Shown one piece after another: positions 38,780 to 50,179 of a DNA stretch of 64,000 nucleotides. The stretch covers positions 51,553 to 115,552 of the forward strand of contig JASANE010018504.1 in the NCBI GenBank assembly GCA_030248225.1, in the 5' to 3' direction. Position 1 is the first letter of the stretch. Each line of letters opens with the position of its first letter. The position numbers and the translations under genes were made by a program. The notes under the pieces were generated by a model that did not search any database, had not been told where the DNA came from, and saw only the letters and a program-made list of their open reading frames with translations. This DNA comes from Trileptium ribeirensis. Taxonomy: Eukaryota > Nematoda > Enoplea > Enoplida > Thoracostomopsidae.

Positions 38780-40060
38780 CCAACTAGAACCGCTAAGAGA
38801 TGGGTTTCGTGATACATAGACACGGTACTAAAGTGCTCGACTATAACCAACAATATCCATTTCAGCCATAGTCGAAGCACTCCGCTGGTCAGTTCCTCCA
38901 TGGTGAGCGTGAGGACGGAGCAATCACCAATGCAGTCTAGATATAGCCTAGGACGAGGCTGACATCTTTTATAAGCAATTTCGACTGACAGCCCACATCT
39001 GAATCCATCGTCCCTACTATAGCAGCCCGAAAACATCTAAATCAACACCAGGAGTCGATGAACAATTAGAAAGATTCCGGCGAAGGACATTAGAAAAGTG
39101 CGCCTCCGCGCTACAACTTTTATTTCTTGTGTGCTAAAAATTTCTGCGCCTATCTGCTTTTTTTAAAAACAATGGCATGCAGGGTAGCGTAAAAGTGTAA
39201 AAAAAAACAGGCTGGACAGGACCTGACCTGCAAAACACATAGAATTTGGTAATTACGTCACACAAAATGGTTCGACACGGCTGATAATTCGAAATTTATA
39301 CAACTGTAAGCCATAAGTATACTCGAACTTACAGACGATAAGCCTTCAACGTTGACATTGTGACAGCCGAGGATAACTGCAATTACATGCAGTGTCGGAC
39401 ATATCTTTCGCACAAGAGCGGAATTAAGTTGCACTAATAAATGAAATCCATGAAAATATTAAACGGTGAAATTTTGGCGACATTAATAATAAGACATATA
39501 TAATGTGTACAAACGCACGAATCTACAAATATGTTCATTGTAAATACAAATTAGGTTGAGTTCCGTATAAATGTAACAAAGTTATAAATATGTATGTAAA
39601 CAGAAGTTGAATTTTCTTCGATCAAAGTGCTGCATGCATCATAATACGGCGTATGTAAACCAAGAAGCAGTTCTGTTTCTTCAAAATTAACCAAATTCGG
39701 GCTGGGAGATAACCAAAAAGACCCAAAAATTCGCAAAAATTAGCTATACGTGGAAGATATATAAGTGGACACTACCACCGTTATGCCTTAACTTTTACTA
39801 AACAACAAAATTGTTAGCATTTTCATGCCATGTTAATCTTATTCATTTGATGTTTGTTGTTAAAACTATTTGTTGTTGTTAGTTTCCGTTGGATTTTTTC
39901 AGTTAAACCCTGTAAGAATTGCTTATGCTAAGCGTACGTATGTTAAAACAACGCCAAACAGACACTTATGGCAGTTGAATCATTTGATTCGAAGATCTGC
40001 GTCAATCTCAAGTTATACATCCAAATTATATACATAGCAGAACTTTCTAACTTAAACACT
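38780..40060. other. No recognised gene
   Basis: A minus-strand frame of 89 codons (38767-39036) has no recognised motif. Nothing else of note. Confidence 0.4.
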
Positions 40061-40070
40061 ACGCTACAAC

Positions 40071-41228
40071 CAGGGAGTAACCGGAATTCCGGTTCCGGCG
40101 AAAATCGTGTTCCGGTTCCGGCAAAGGGCAAAAACCATACCGGAACCGGAATTCCGGTTTAAAAATTTTGTTTGAAATTTTCCAGGTTTTTGCTTTATCC
40201 TGCAATCCAAACATATGTAATATATATTATACAATGATCAAGCTCCAATGCAACCAAGCAAAAGAAAAGATTAACTAACCAATTTGCCGTGTAAAACGTA
40301 AGTAGGGCACATAATTTGAGCAGGAATTTTTCATAATAACCTGCAGGAATTTGTTAAATCAAAGCCAGGTCAATGCTTGTAGCAGCTATTTTACACATCC
40401 AGAAGTCTGTTGGATACGTTTGAATTAAACCGGTTCAACTCGGTAACAGAGTATGGCTTACGCAGAAGTACTTAGGGTATGCTTGCCTAACATAAATTGC
40501 GTCAGGCACCCGCCAGTGCGCTTGTAAACTTGGTAAATCAGTTTAGCTTGAAGTAAAATAACGTTATCTGCAACGCAGCTAGAAACTGCTTTCTTGGCAA
40601 TGAACTGTATTTATTGAAACTGTGCGAGCAGCATCACAGTAGCTCATTTATAGCATTCTGATTAGAAAGTTATCATCATTATGATCTAACTGACGGGCAC
40701 TGTTTGTTCAACGCTAGCCTAAACAGTGTCTCTGACCACTGATCAGAAAATTACCTTCTATCTATTATTTTCTCTTAGAATCATATAAACCAATAATTTT
40801 AAGTTTCCTACAGAAGAACATACAACAACAAACGTATGTGTAGTAAAGAGAGGCGACTGGAGACAGAGCGAAAGTGTGTATTCTACGCTCCAAGCTTTGT
40901 AAGCATATTCGATTTGACGCAGTATATACAATGGTGTATAGTGGATGACATTTTTGCTCTGGGTGTCCAAAAATCGACATATTTGATCGATAAATAAACA
41001 TTATTAGCTTCATCAGTCTCTTTAAAGTTTCAGAAAGGCAATAATACCATCGCAAAACAATAAGTTTAATGTAAAAGTTATTTTTAATGCATTTTAAATC
41101 CACTATACCTTCATTTCTTCCATCATCTGTTTTACTATATATAAATTTCGAAGACCAGGTTCCGGTTCCGGATCCGGTTTAAATGGACGGTTGCGGTTCC
41201 GGTAAATTTTGGTTCCGGTTATTCCCTT
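40071..41228. mobile_element. hAT-type non-autonomous element, CCGGTT family, copy 2
   Basis: Begins CAGGGAGTAACCGGAATTCC and ends GGTTCCGGTTATTCCCTT. It is flanked by a perfect 8-bp duplication GCTACAAC (40063-40070 and 41229-41236). The interior is nearly identical to copy 1 at 24402-25604 over most of its length. The main difference is the number of TTCCGG units: fewer at both ends here, which accounts for most of the shorter length (1158 against 1203 bp). The shared minus-strand frames at 40758-41103 carry small substitutions and no transposase motif. Confidence 0.93.
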
Positions 41229-41239
41229 GCTACAACATA

Positions 41240-44200
41240 TGCAATTATTAGCATTTACTTCATTGCAAGCTTGACTACAGAAATTACCTTAAACACCCAC
41301 AACGCGCTCGTAATTTGAGTAAATCAAAAATACTGTAGAATCATATCTGCAACGCAGCCCGAACCACTTTCTTAGTAAAGAAGTGTATTGTTATACATAC
41401 GAATGTACAGAATATACCATAGATTGTTTCCGCTGTTAGAGGTGAGAATTTAGACTGTAGGATCGCTTGGGCTTGGCTCTCGAGCCGAGCTGAGGCTGCC
41501 ATTATGTATGAGGAGCCGAGTTTAGCCAGCTTCAGCAACCTGTCTGTGTGAGCCAAGCATAGTGTATCTGAAAAAGCTGTTGTCCAAACTTAAAAGCTCT
41601 TTTCTGAAATAGCAAGCATAATTATAACAGCTGAAGTATATAGTATAATAGTCAGCCAACAGCAACGGCTGCCGAAATAATCTCGACTCGTCTCTTAAAA
41701 GGAACTATATATAACTCGTTTGTACATTACGGTCTCTCATATGTCGCCAACTTTTATTATTAGGAGCCTAAGAACCGAGTCGCGCCTGGTTTTCCAACAG
41801 ACGAGTCGTGAAGGAAATGGTTCACGCAGAGCCGAGTCGTGCCAGAGCCTGAAAATTTGGCTCTTTCTGGCCCCTATCAGCTATTGTGTATTACTAAAAA
41901 CAAGCGCTGCTGCGTCGTAGTATGATCCTTTTTGTTATTTTGTTCTTTCCACATGTTCTAAATTTACGTTTTATAACTGACAAAATCCAATTTGCCTTAT
42001 AACTTTTGAATGAATCGCTTAATCATGCTCATTTTGCGCCACTAAACTAGTCTCGACGGTCTAAACCGAATGACACAAAACTTTACATTCTAAAAAAATT
42101 TAAATTGCAAAAAATGCTAATTTTGGGAGGGTTTGCTTAAAATTACTGAGCATCGTTAATAAGCTCTTGAAAGTACCGATGAATTCCAAAGTTATGAACT
42201 TTCCAAAAAATTAAATAACGTTACACAGGGTATACTGTATATATGCAATAAATATTGAAGAATACTTAGAGTCTACATGCAGCTGAAAAACAAAATTATT
42301 AAACTAATAAAAAGTTGAAAGCATTGACGGACCGCGCTAGAATCTAAACATATCTCGCACACATTGGCAAGCAAACCAGGAAATGAAAAACAGATGAAGC
42401 ACCAATTTTCCAAGGTATTCAAAAACGCGTTCTCAAGAGGTTTAAAACATGGGATTGCCTTAGATAACCGTAAAATTTCGGATCAGATGCGTTATTCAGA
42501 ACATACAAATCTGCATTTACACATAAGAGGTTTTTTCATGACACTTCGCGTACAGGCGAAATTATTAAAATGACACCAATGATATAGTCACAGAAATCTC
42601 AAAATATTGTCTGTTTTTCAATAAATAACCAAAAATGTTTGTTTCTATTGCAGCATAAAATTAGGAATTAGTTATCAGACATCAAGATTAAAAAAACATT
42701 TTTGCATATACGAATAAAAAGGCTGTATGATTTAAGCGTTTTAATAAAGTAGATATATTACAAACATATATAGAACAAATGATTCGAATTTTGGACAAGA
42801 ATCGGTAAGGCAATAACCCTTTTTTAATGAAGAGCCGTCAACAACCTGCTATCAAATACCAACATAAACTGAAGATTTCGAGTTTAAAACAAAAATGCAG
42901 CGGAATTGATTTTAAAAATTAGGAAATCTGTTCTGCAGCATAATTACCCCTCCTAACCACGAAAATTGCGATATTAAAACTGGTGGTAACAGAATCGGCG
43001 TACAGATAGCTTTTCTAAAACGAACGAACACATTTGATCCGGAAACGCACTAGCACAGCGGGCTTTTGCTCAGGTATAATATATTTTAACAGTGCAATTT
43101 ATGATTGTGGATGACATCTTCATATAATAAAACACACCGTTTCTTTTTAACAAATAATTAAAATAGACGGTTTAGCCTTTTTGAGCAATTTGTACATTTC
43201 CCTATTGTCTTAGCAATAACAGCATACAGTTTTTGAAATTGGCGATTTCTATAAAGATGTCTTCAACTTTGTTATTAAATTCGAGTCATAAAAGCAGATA
43301 ACCTGAATTTTGTTTAATGAACAAGAAAATCTCAGTAAAAATTGTCCGTATTCCTTGAGCGACATAATAAAATTTATCACATATTCTTCACTTCGATAAA
43401 ATATATATACACAGAAGTGATCATAGATGGCTTATTTTGTTTAATAAATTCAATGCAATATTAATATATATAGATAGTAACTAAATCCCAAGCATTTTAG
43501 CCAATTCCGGGTTCCAGTCTAGTTCTCGGTTATTTAATAAACAACAGCTACTATTGATTGCTATCAAATTGTTCACGTACATCACTACAGTAAATAAGCA
43601 AACGACAGCTTATTTACGTAATAAAGCGTTAAAGCGATGAGTGATCGAGCATTAGCAATCAGTTAACAACAGTTCCAAACTATGTTTTTTAAATGAAGAA
43701 ACAGCAATATAATCCAATTCCAAAACAAAAACAATGTCGCAAGCTATTTTCAACGCTTGTGACATGGAACCAAAACTGAGGACTATCCGAATTTTGGTAG
43801 TGCTAAAATGTCAACTATGATTCACAGTCAAGAGATGCGTATACTATTAGTAGCAATAAACCTAGATAAACGCACATACATATGCATCCATAATAATGAT
43901 AGACGGTTACTTTATGTGGTAGTGATGTGATATTAGTAATAGTACCAACGAAGGAAAGCGAGAAAACACGTCGTGCAGGCGGTCGTTTGAAGACCGGAGG
44001 AAAAGTATAAATACAAATAAACGCAAGCTGAAACGCATTTATATATATGCGACCCAGCAAAGCTACGTGTACGTATACGCTGAAGGCTAAACACTTTAAC
44101 CAAATGCACACGCGCAGACTAGTCACATTTTATACAATTATTATAGTCACAGAAAACACAGCTATCAAACCCGGAGTCCAGGCAACAGGCGGTAGTCGAA

Positions 44201-44420
44201 ATACAGACGTGCAGAATACCATCGTATCATTGATTTAACTGTTTGTCAATGCAACACATACATCTGGCGTATTTTAAACGATGTGTTTATGTTTTGGATG
44301 GGTATATAATTATTGTTAAAACTGTGTGGTTTGAATACTGACCCCGAGTGTTTTTCTAGCTATATGTCATATTTTTGTTCTTTAATATTTGCCAATATTG
44401 ACGATGATCTCAAAATTTAT
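41240..44420. other. No recognised gene
   Basis: At 41455-41870 there are scattered GAGCCGAG/CTCGGCTC words that resemble subterminal motifs, but I could not find matching ends or a target duplication. The remainder is AT-rich without coding or repeat signals that I could support. Confidence 0.4.
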
Positions 44421-44429
44421 ATATCTTCT

Positions 44430-44980
44430 GCATCAGATAAATCCTGCAGTTTTATTCCCGCCTTAAGTGATTTGACAGTGACATTTGAAAGTTTGTCATC
44501 TCTATTTGTACCATTTAGCTGGGCGCGAAGCCTGACTCCAAATCTTTCCCCCGATAGAACACATTTATAGTATCTCGACTACCGGAGTAGATAGTCAAAT
44601 TGGCCTCATCTTATAGGGAAAAAAATAAACCTCTATCACAGTGTGTATAATATTTTGCTATTCTGCTCTTTGGTACTGGATTCGAATATAAAGGGGTTTT
44701 AAAATAGGCGCATGAGACCCAAAATACACGAAAACGGCAATATCTGCGCAACCGCAATTATATGGGTATTATTGGTATCATTTTGGAGAGCAATTCATCC
44801 TCCAGGTAATTACCAACGTGAGTCGTTAAATGCACAATAAGCGGTATATCCCTGCAACTATTCCAGGCACATGGCTGATATTTAGCTCCTTATATAAGCT
44901 GATTCCCAATATCACTTAATCATTTACATATTTACAGTCAGAATTCACCACCTTGATGATAGGACAAGCTACTAGTATGT
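44430..44980. repeat. Dispersed repeat family D, copy 2
   Basis: Holds TATCTCGACTACCGGAGTAG, CAATATCTGCGCAACCGCAA, CAGAATTCACCACCTTGATG and ATAGGACAAGCTACTAG in the same order as 23860-26030. It has no hAT insertion and thus serves as the empty-site relative. A further trace lies at 44505 (GGGCGCGAAGCCTGACTCC). Confidence 0.55.
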
Positions 44981-45198
44981 TAACATTGAAATGTCTAGCA
45001 TATCAGCAAAACAATCGGGAACTACGTTCTCACATAAATTCACGACAGTAGAAGCAAACATACAGCAGCCCACTGAACGGAAAAATTATCTCCCGAGTGG
45101 TGTTATTTAGGCAATCTATATATCTACAAATGCGTAGCCGGAAAAAAATTAGCAGGATCCGGTACTGCAATACTTTACCGGAAGCGGAACTGAACCCG

Positions 45199-45675
45199 GA
45201 ACCTAATCTTATCTTTAAGGCTAAATAAAATTGTCTCATTGCTAAGGTTGTGAATTCTGAGTGTTGAATATCTAATTTAGAGAGACGTGCACAGCTATAT
45301 ATTCAGCATCAACTTACAAAAAAGCAGAATTTAAACCATGTTGCTTTAATGGTTGAGCAGACGTACCCGCTCACTACGAACAAACTGATGTCAGACTGAC
45401 AGACGAAGTGAACGCGGCACCTAATCTTATCTTTAAGGCAAAATAAAATTGTCTCAATGCTAAGGTTGTGAATTCTGAGTGTTGAATATCTAATTTAGAG
45501 AGACGTGCACAGCTATACATTGAGCATCAACTTACAAAAAAAGCAGAATTTAAACCATGTTGCTTTAATTGTTGAGCAGACGTACCCATTTACTACTTCC
45601 AAACTGATGCCAAACCCGAGCCGTTTGTGCTACAGCTGCATTCGCTAACACTGAGCTACACCAAGACTACCATCC
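45199..45675 (-). mobile_element. Duplicated SINE with tRNA-like head
   Basis: On the minus strand, from 45673 leftwards, a tRNA-like head reads GGTGTAGCTCAGTGTTAGCG with a good RNA polymerase III A box (TAGCTCAGTGTTAG). About 42 nt later a degenerate B box reads GGTTTGGCATC, the spacing seen in tRNA genes. The body follows (CAAACTGATG inverse, then AACATGGTTTAAATTCTGC). A second copy of the body without the head lies directly to the left (45199-45415), and the two bodies are highly similar. A third, weaker body match is at 46185-46300. Tail and target duplications are not clear. Confidence 0.55.
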
Positions 45676-45714
45676 TTAATTCTCCTCACGACGCGAGCAA
45701 AAGGGTTAACGAAA

Positions 45715-45925
45715 ATATTTGAAAATCTGCCGCAAGATGTTTTGAGGAATAAGTCGTAGCTTGATTAAAAAAGTATTACCTATCTTGAAAATTCAAGGAC
45801 TATATTATAAAAATATTTGAAAATCTGCCGCAAGATGTTTTGAGGAATAAGTCGTAGCTTGATTAAAAAAGTATATATTACCTATCTTGAAAATTCAAGG
45901 ACTAGATTATAAAAATATTACCCCG
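45715..45925. repeat. Near-perfect tandem duplication, about 107-bp unit
   Basis: The stretch starting AAAATATTTGAAAATCTGCC at 45714 is repeated starting at about 45810, differing mainly by a 4-bp ATAT insertion and one substitution. It lies at the left edge of the broken LINE, so it may duplicate LINE sequence. Confidence 0.85.
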
Positions 45926-46601
45926 CCAGCATCCCAAGCTATTTTTGGAATTATATCCACTGGAAATTAATGCTAAAGGCAAAATGAGGACTATCTGTGA
46001 TAATAGAGAGATTGTCACTGGTGACGAATGTATTGCTGTGCGCTTAAACACATTCTTTTCTCCCGTCTTTGAGACCGAGCCGTAAATTCAAATTGCGGAA
46101 CACGGTAAAAACCAAAGAATTCTATTAGAGATGTAGCCATCAATCCGCTAATCGTGCGTTCGGTTTCAAACCAGTACCATGTCTTATCGCCGAGGTGGTG
46201 AATTCTGAGCGCTGAAAAAGTAATTCAGAGGTATGCGCAGGGTTATAATGAACATCAACTTACAAAATGATCCTCCGACTATGACTCATGTTGCTTTAAG
46301 CGTTTATGCCTGTCCACAGTGGAGGGAAGTGTATATTAATTGATTTTCTGGATGATACTTCTAAAGTTGTTGATGTGGGTAAGGTTATTTCTGGATCTAA
46401 AGCGAGGTTTTCACACTGTTCTATATCGCAAACCACTGACAAAGCTATACTTATATGGTATAATGGAAGGCCCGTTAAAATGAATTGAACAATACTTAAA
46501 AACCTATCTAAGATAGTATCATTAATGGTTCTCGCCATCCGCTGATACAATGGGCAGGGCCTCAGGTGTCCGTACTAGGACCCATTTTGTTTAACAGAGT
46601 T

Positions 46602-47560
46602 TCCACTGAGGGCGCTATAGGTAAAAATCGTGAAAATTTTTGGTCTGCTTCTGTCACGCATAAGTCATCTTCGCGCAGACGGATTTCGAATTTTTTTATT
46701 CGATAACGAAAGTGATGAAGATATCGTCTTTAGTTGAAGGCGAACAGTTCCCATTTTCCGGGTGAAAATGGCAAACACAGTTTTTAAGGGTTCTTTGCCA
46801 AATCTTGAAACACGGGTACCAGTCTATCGAAGCCCATATCTCACAGACACAGGCATCGCATCAAAAAACGACACAACCACTTACTTACCACGACACAACT
46901 TAGAGATATACAACTTTGCTGACAACTAATTTTTCGTGGGACCACTTGCTGGACCGCTGTGGGCACGAATACGGCTGGTCCACCCTTTGTAAAAATAGCG
47001 ATTTTTCAAATTTCGGTATGTGGTCTGTTTTACATCATGATTGTCTATTATGATACCAAGCATGCTGAATACGATAGTATTGCTATCTAGAGTCCTGATT
47101 GACTATATTATACTTTTTCATGGGGTTTCAAGGGTTTTACAAGCGACGAACCCGATTTGGAAAATGTATAAGTGTTTTCATTTGTTTATTTGTTGCTTGC
47201 AGGCCACCAAGAAACATATATATAGGTTTTTCAGTACGCTGAATACGACGGTTCTAGCGTCCAGCGTTAATATTAATACCTTTTCAGATGTTTTCAATGA
47301 ATTTAGGGTCATTGAGCCCGACTGCCAGAATACAGCCTGTCTTGTGTAGTTGGTTTACGTATTGCGTACAGGGCATCAACAATAATGACACAACAACATA
47401 TATATGTGTGTTTTAGGAATGCTGAATACGATAGTTCGATTACCTACACGCTAGAACGAAAACTTCATGTGTTTTCAGTTGTTTTCGATGGATTTAAGGT
47501 TTAAAGGCGACGAGGTTTGATGGTTTCCAATGTATCCAGGGTTGCAGAGGTTTTAGTGTA
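46602..47560 (+). repeat. Repeat family A, copy inserted in the LINE
   Basis: The head GAGGGCGCTATAGGTAAAAA TCGTGAAAATT, core TTAGAGATATACAACTTTGC and then three tandem monomers (joints GCATGCTGAATACG near 47060, ACGCTGAATACGACGG near 47236, ATGCTGAATACGATAG near 47417) match the copy at 2195-3490. LINE coding homology stops on its left and resumes on its right, which shows it inserted after the LINE. Confidence 0.68.
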
Positions 47561-47711
47561 GTGAGCATATACATCCAACACAAGGCCTGGTATAAGATAA
47601 TTCCACAATTGCCACTTGATAAAACACGATCGCTCCGTGTCGCCCTCGCTTGCGAGTTACTAGTTTACTAGTGATCTTGATGATGATGTGTCAAGTCGCA
47701 CAAAGAAACTA

Positions 47712-48088
47712 GCCTGTCCACAGTGGGGGGTGGGGGACCCCCCCCCACTTTCCAAATCCCCCCATGTTCGTGAGATTTTCCCCCATGTCCGTCCCCCCTA
47801 CTCGGCCGAAATTGCCCATGCCATACCTAATTCCAAAAATTTTTTATGTCTGAAAATTTATGTTCTTTGTTTGCAAATTGTTTTTTAAACATTAATTACC
47901 ACTATTTATAATGCTAAAACATTGTTTTTTAGCTTGAAAGTACGTTCACAGTAGTAAAAATGCATGAAAATATGGAAATATTTTGTATTTTTAAGCAAAA
48001 TTTATCCCCCCACTTTGAAATTTCCCCCGAGAATTAACGTGGGGGCCCCCCGAAGTTCCCCCCACTTTTCGAAGGGCTGTGGACAGGC
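47712..48088. mobile_element. 377-bp MITE with GCCTGTCCACAG terminal inverted repeats
   Basis: The left end GCCTGTCCACAG and the inverse of the right end (CTGTGGACAGGC, 48077-48088) match exactly. Next to each end are runs of G or C: GTGGGGGGTGGGGGACCCCC on the left and GGGGGCCCCCCGAAG on the right. The interior repeats CCCCCAC and TTTCCCCC words. No convincing target duplication, so the superfamily is open. Lies inside LINE coding sequence. Confidence 0.78.
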
Positions 48089-48569
48089 CAGAGAAATGTT
48101 CAGATGATGCCCCTATCTATTAGGTTCTTGGCAGTATTGCGTATGATTGTTCAGACTTTCATATTTACACTGACAAAGTTGCGAAATGAGGTGCTGATAA
48201 TCTTTTGAACTTTTCTCTTCCTAAGTCCAACGTCATGAATTTTGGTTTTAATAACCCCATGATGATATACGGCTCAACGATAGCCACGGCTAAAGTTGTT
48301 AAATACCTAGGATACTGGACTTATGACAATCTTCAACCGTCTCATAACGTAAAACTTATTACTCATGATGCTCACCAAGCAATTTCTACAGTATATCGTT
48401 GATTTGACTTTAGCAATAACATGATTTATCTGCAATTATATAAATGCTTAACCAAACCTAAGGTAGAGTATCAGCATGGGTTCCATATCTTAACCGTGAT
48501 GTTGCGCAGTTGGAACGAATACAAAATTTTTCTACCAAGCAAAAAAACTCTGCCAAAATCCATTTACCC

Positions 48570-48660
48570 AAAGATCAGTTATGAGTCACACCAACATTAA
48601 AAAATGAATTTCACGATTTTCCGTCTAGTGGAGACTCTGTTCGCTCCGTTTTAATAATTA
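48570..48660 (-). repeat. Repeat family A, head fragment
   Basis: ATGAATTTCACGATTTTCCG followed by GTTCGCTCCGTTTTAATAAT matches the head end of the copies at 10.5 kb and 13.9 kb. Only about 90 bp is present, at the right edge of the LINE relic. Confidence 0.5.
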
Positions 48661-48838
48661 CACAAAACAAAAATCAAATTAACCAACCTATATTCGCACT
48701 TTCGTCTTCCAGCAGCAACACTATATTATGCTATTAATATATACGTATAATATCTAAAAGGAATGATACTATTTCGATATTATCTACGTTAGGTAACTGA
48801 TTGCAAAAGAGCTACAGTACGCTACAAAATTGGGGTAG

Positions 48839-50167
48839 GGATAAAACCCGGCCTCAGGTGGTTAAAGCCGGTTCCGGGCCCAAAGGTAGAGTAGTGTTTG
48901 TACGCTTACGTTTCCCAGGCTGCACGACGAGGACTTGACATATATACTTAACAGCCCGCTGCCCCTACCCCAGTAGTTGCCGCGATTATTTTAACCTGAC
49001 TGTTCTGGGCTGTCCATTCGCTGAAAATTTTGCCAGGAGGTATGAACCAGGGGCCCCCTGTTTCCGAACCGATGGGGGCGCCCAGTTTTCCAAGGGACAT
49101 TTAGCTAAGAGAAAAACGGTTAAAAACCATGTCAGAAACACTGCCAAAACGCTTTTGACAGAGAGAAAAAGCTATTTTGAAGCAAATTTTAACAAAATTT
49201 GCGAAATTTTTGGCTTCAGAACGGAATTTTTGTACAAATTTTGATCAAATTTTTTGTACTTTGGACCGACTGGAAACTAAAAAATTTTCCCAGAGGCAGT
49301 GCACCGGGGGAGCCCAAAATTTTGCCAGGGGGGCATGCACCGGTGGGCACCTGTTTTGAACCATGGGGAACCGAAAAATGCCAGGGGTACCGCCACCCCA
49401 ATTTGGAGAGCCCAGCTGTTTATTTATATAGTATAAACAGCCCACATTAGCTGTCTTGGGACGGTTGTGCATGTTGAAGGTTATGGAGTATGTGGTCCAT
49501 CGTAGAGATGCTACGTTCCGTCGAACAGTATATGAGCCACCAAATACACGCAGCAGTATAGACAGTAGGTAAAGCCGCATAATCAAAACACATTTGTTTA
49601 AAACACAAATATCTGCCATAAACTGATTATGGTCCTTCGAATATTTTTCTGTCATGCACCAGATAAGGAAATGGTATAACCGGAGATCCTTGGAAAAGCT
49701 TATGTCTGTATGCTAAACCTGAGACAAAGAAGACCCAAACTGGAAACTTGTGTCGTATCCAAAAGCTAAGAGATGATCTCCGACAACCGGCAAAGAAGTA
49801 ACATCTCTGAGCTGATTCAGCAATTCATTTGATACTAAATGAGCCAAAAGATGAGGAAATACTTGGATTTTCGATATAAAACCATCGCCACCAGGGCTTT
49901 CGAGCTAAAAAGCTATTTCAACCAGATTGTAAAGAGTGTGATGTGACACCCTCGTTAAATTCCGTTTAGATTTTCAATAAATACAGTTCTTCTAAAACTT
50001 TCGTCCTTAATGCGACTCTCTTTACCTCGAGACCGGGGTTTCTTTTTATCTTGGGTAAGGGCGGGCTTTTACTCTGGGCTGGGGCCTGCTCTCTTTAATT
50101 TTGGGGCCGGGCTGGCCTTTACACTTGGCAGGGTCCGGTACCGGGTTTTACCGCAGCCCCAAAATTG
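48839..50167. mobile_element. Candidate hAT-like element, GGGCCGGG subterminal motifs
   Basis: The left flank GCTACAAA (48831-48838) and right flank GCTACAAT (50168-50175) agree at 7 of 8 bases. The left terminal region ATTGGGGTAGGGATAAAACC CGG and the inverse of the right region (TTTTGGGGCTGCGGTAAAACCCGG) align well. GC-rich motifs related to GGGCCGGGC lie inside both ends (48860-48890; 50060-50155). It contains a family C repeat at 48990-49420. The exact ends are ambiguous because the terminal A/T bases overlap the flank. Confidence 0.5.
48990..49420 (+). repeat. Dispersed repeat family C, copy 3
   Basis: TTTTGCCAGGAGGTATGAAC, TTTTGCCAGGGGGGCATGCA and AAAAATGCCAGGGGTACCGC correspond to phrases at 9030-9450. 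Short frames on both strands here (49177-49450, 49216-49401) are repeat by-products. Confidence 0.45.
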
Positions 50168-50179
50168 GCTACAATAAGC

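Larger units (their letters stand above)
45920..48590 (+). pseudogene. Broken CR1/L2-like LINE interrupted by two later insertions
   Basis: Several frames together give a non-LTR retrotransposon order. The linker between endonuclease and RT is near 45930-46080 (PKLFLELY, NREIVTGDECIAVRLNTFFS, PVFETE). An RT fragment ends in VSVLGPILFN near 46565-46600. The repeat A copy (about 46602-47560) then interrupts it. LINE sequence resumes with SDLDDDVSSRTK near 47668-47710 and is interrupted again by the MITE at 47712-48088. It continues as KSNVMNFG and VVKYLGYWTYDNLQPSHNVK (48220-48350), the conserved block after the RT palm, and then a degenerate thumb region to about 48580. Many stops; non-functional. 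Clade by resemblance only. Confidence 0.72.

Noticed and set aside
41455..41880. Possible hAT element with GAGCCGAG/CTCGGCTC words
   Set aside because: I could not match terminal inverted repeats, and the best target duplication found was only 6 of 8 bases.
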